Assembly: GCA_964541605.1 (NCBI GenBank)
Contig: CAZIQY010000135.1
Location: 1 to 5,407, forward strand
Length of the DNA stretch: 5,407 nt
Direction: 5' to 3'
Source of the DNA: CAZIQY01 sp964541605
Lineage (GTDB): Bacteria > Desulfobacterota > Syntrophia > Syntrophales > UBA2185
Under the pieces are notes generated by a model. It saw only the letters and a list, made by a program, of their open reading frames with translations. It had not been told where the DNA came from and searched no databases. Shown in pieces: positions 5,354-5,407 of this stretch (position 1 is its first letter; the number at the start of each line of letters is the position of its first letter). A program made the translations under genes and the position numbers.

Positions 5354-5407
5354 AAACTGGAGAGTTTGATCCTGGCTCAGAACAAACGCTGGCGGCGTGC
5401 CTAACAC
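5354..5407 (+). rRNA. rrs: 16S ribosomal RNA, 5' end only
   Basis: AGAGTTTGATCCTGGCTCAG at 5361-5380 is the universal 16S 5' sequence (E. coli positions 8-27), followed by AACAAACGCTGGCGGCGTGC and CTAACAC. Counting back seven bases puts the mature 5' end near 5354. The gene is cut by the window edge, so only about 54 of some 1,500 nt are present. The fragment is compatible with Desulfobacterota but too short for firm placement. Confidence 0.97.

Noticed and set aside
5177..5407. Minus-strand frame over the rRNA leader and 16S start
   Set aside because: It runs opposite the 16S 5' end and the rrn promoters, and its composition reflects AT-rich leader sequence.
1..5407. CRISPR array, prophage, toxin-antitoxin or defence system
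   Set aside because: No regularly spaced repeats, integrase, phage or toxin-like genes are visible; the coding content is housekeeping throughout.

Overview
The window reads as a compact, mostly co-directional housekeeping segment from a bacterium of the Desulfobacterota (former Deltaproteobacteria), possibly near Syntrophaceae. This placement is an inference. It rests on the order zapB-zapA-6S RNA-rny-ymdB-tyrS, on the presence of RNase Y and a YmdB-type phosphodiesterase beside Gram-negative-type ZapA/ZapB, and on the first ~54 nt of a 16S rRNA at the right edge. No taxonomic search could be run.

Layout, all on the + strand. Bases 1-187 hold no gene I can support; the first ~50 bases resemble a REP or IS200-like fringe, followed by the zapB upstream region. 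Bases 209-733 encode two small cell-division factors: ZapB-like (coiled coil) and ZapA. A 6S RNA (about 744-940) follows zapA directly. Bases 948-1212 are non-coding, with inverted repeats and a strong Shine-Dalgarno (SD) just before rny. RNase Y (1213-2778) and the YmdB-family phosphodiesterase (2791-3576) are 12 bp apart and look like one transcription unit. A 188-nt spacer (3577-3764) contains a GC-rich hairpin and a structured leader that can hide the tyrS SD. Tyrosyl-tRNA synthetase (3765-5051) follows. The last 350 bases are an rRNA operon control region (AT-rich upstream tract, two TTGACA boxes, boxA-like antiterminator) and the truncated 5' end of 16S rRNA.

Together the genes cover Z-ring assembly (ZapA bridges FtsZ filaments and ZapB binds ZapA) and RNA economy: 6S RNA sequesters RNA polymerase, RNase Y starts mRNA decay, YmdB is a cyclic-nucleotide phosphodiesterase family member, TyrRS charges tRNA, and an rRNA operon follows. 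Four of the five protein genes appear to start with GTG or TTG. The most interesting unexplained signal is the tyrS leader, where two mutually exclusive hairpins would hide or expose the ribosome binding site. It does not look like a T-box. No mobile element, CRISPR array or defence system is visible.
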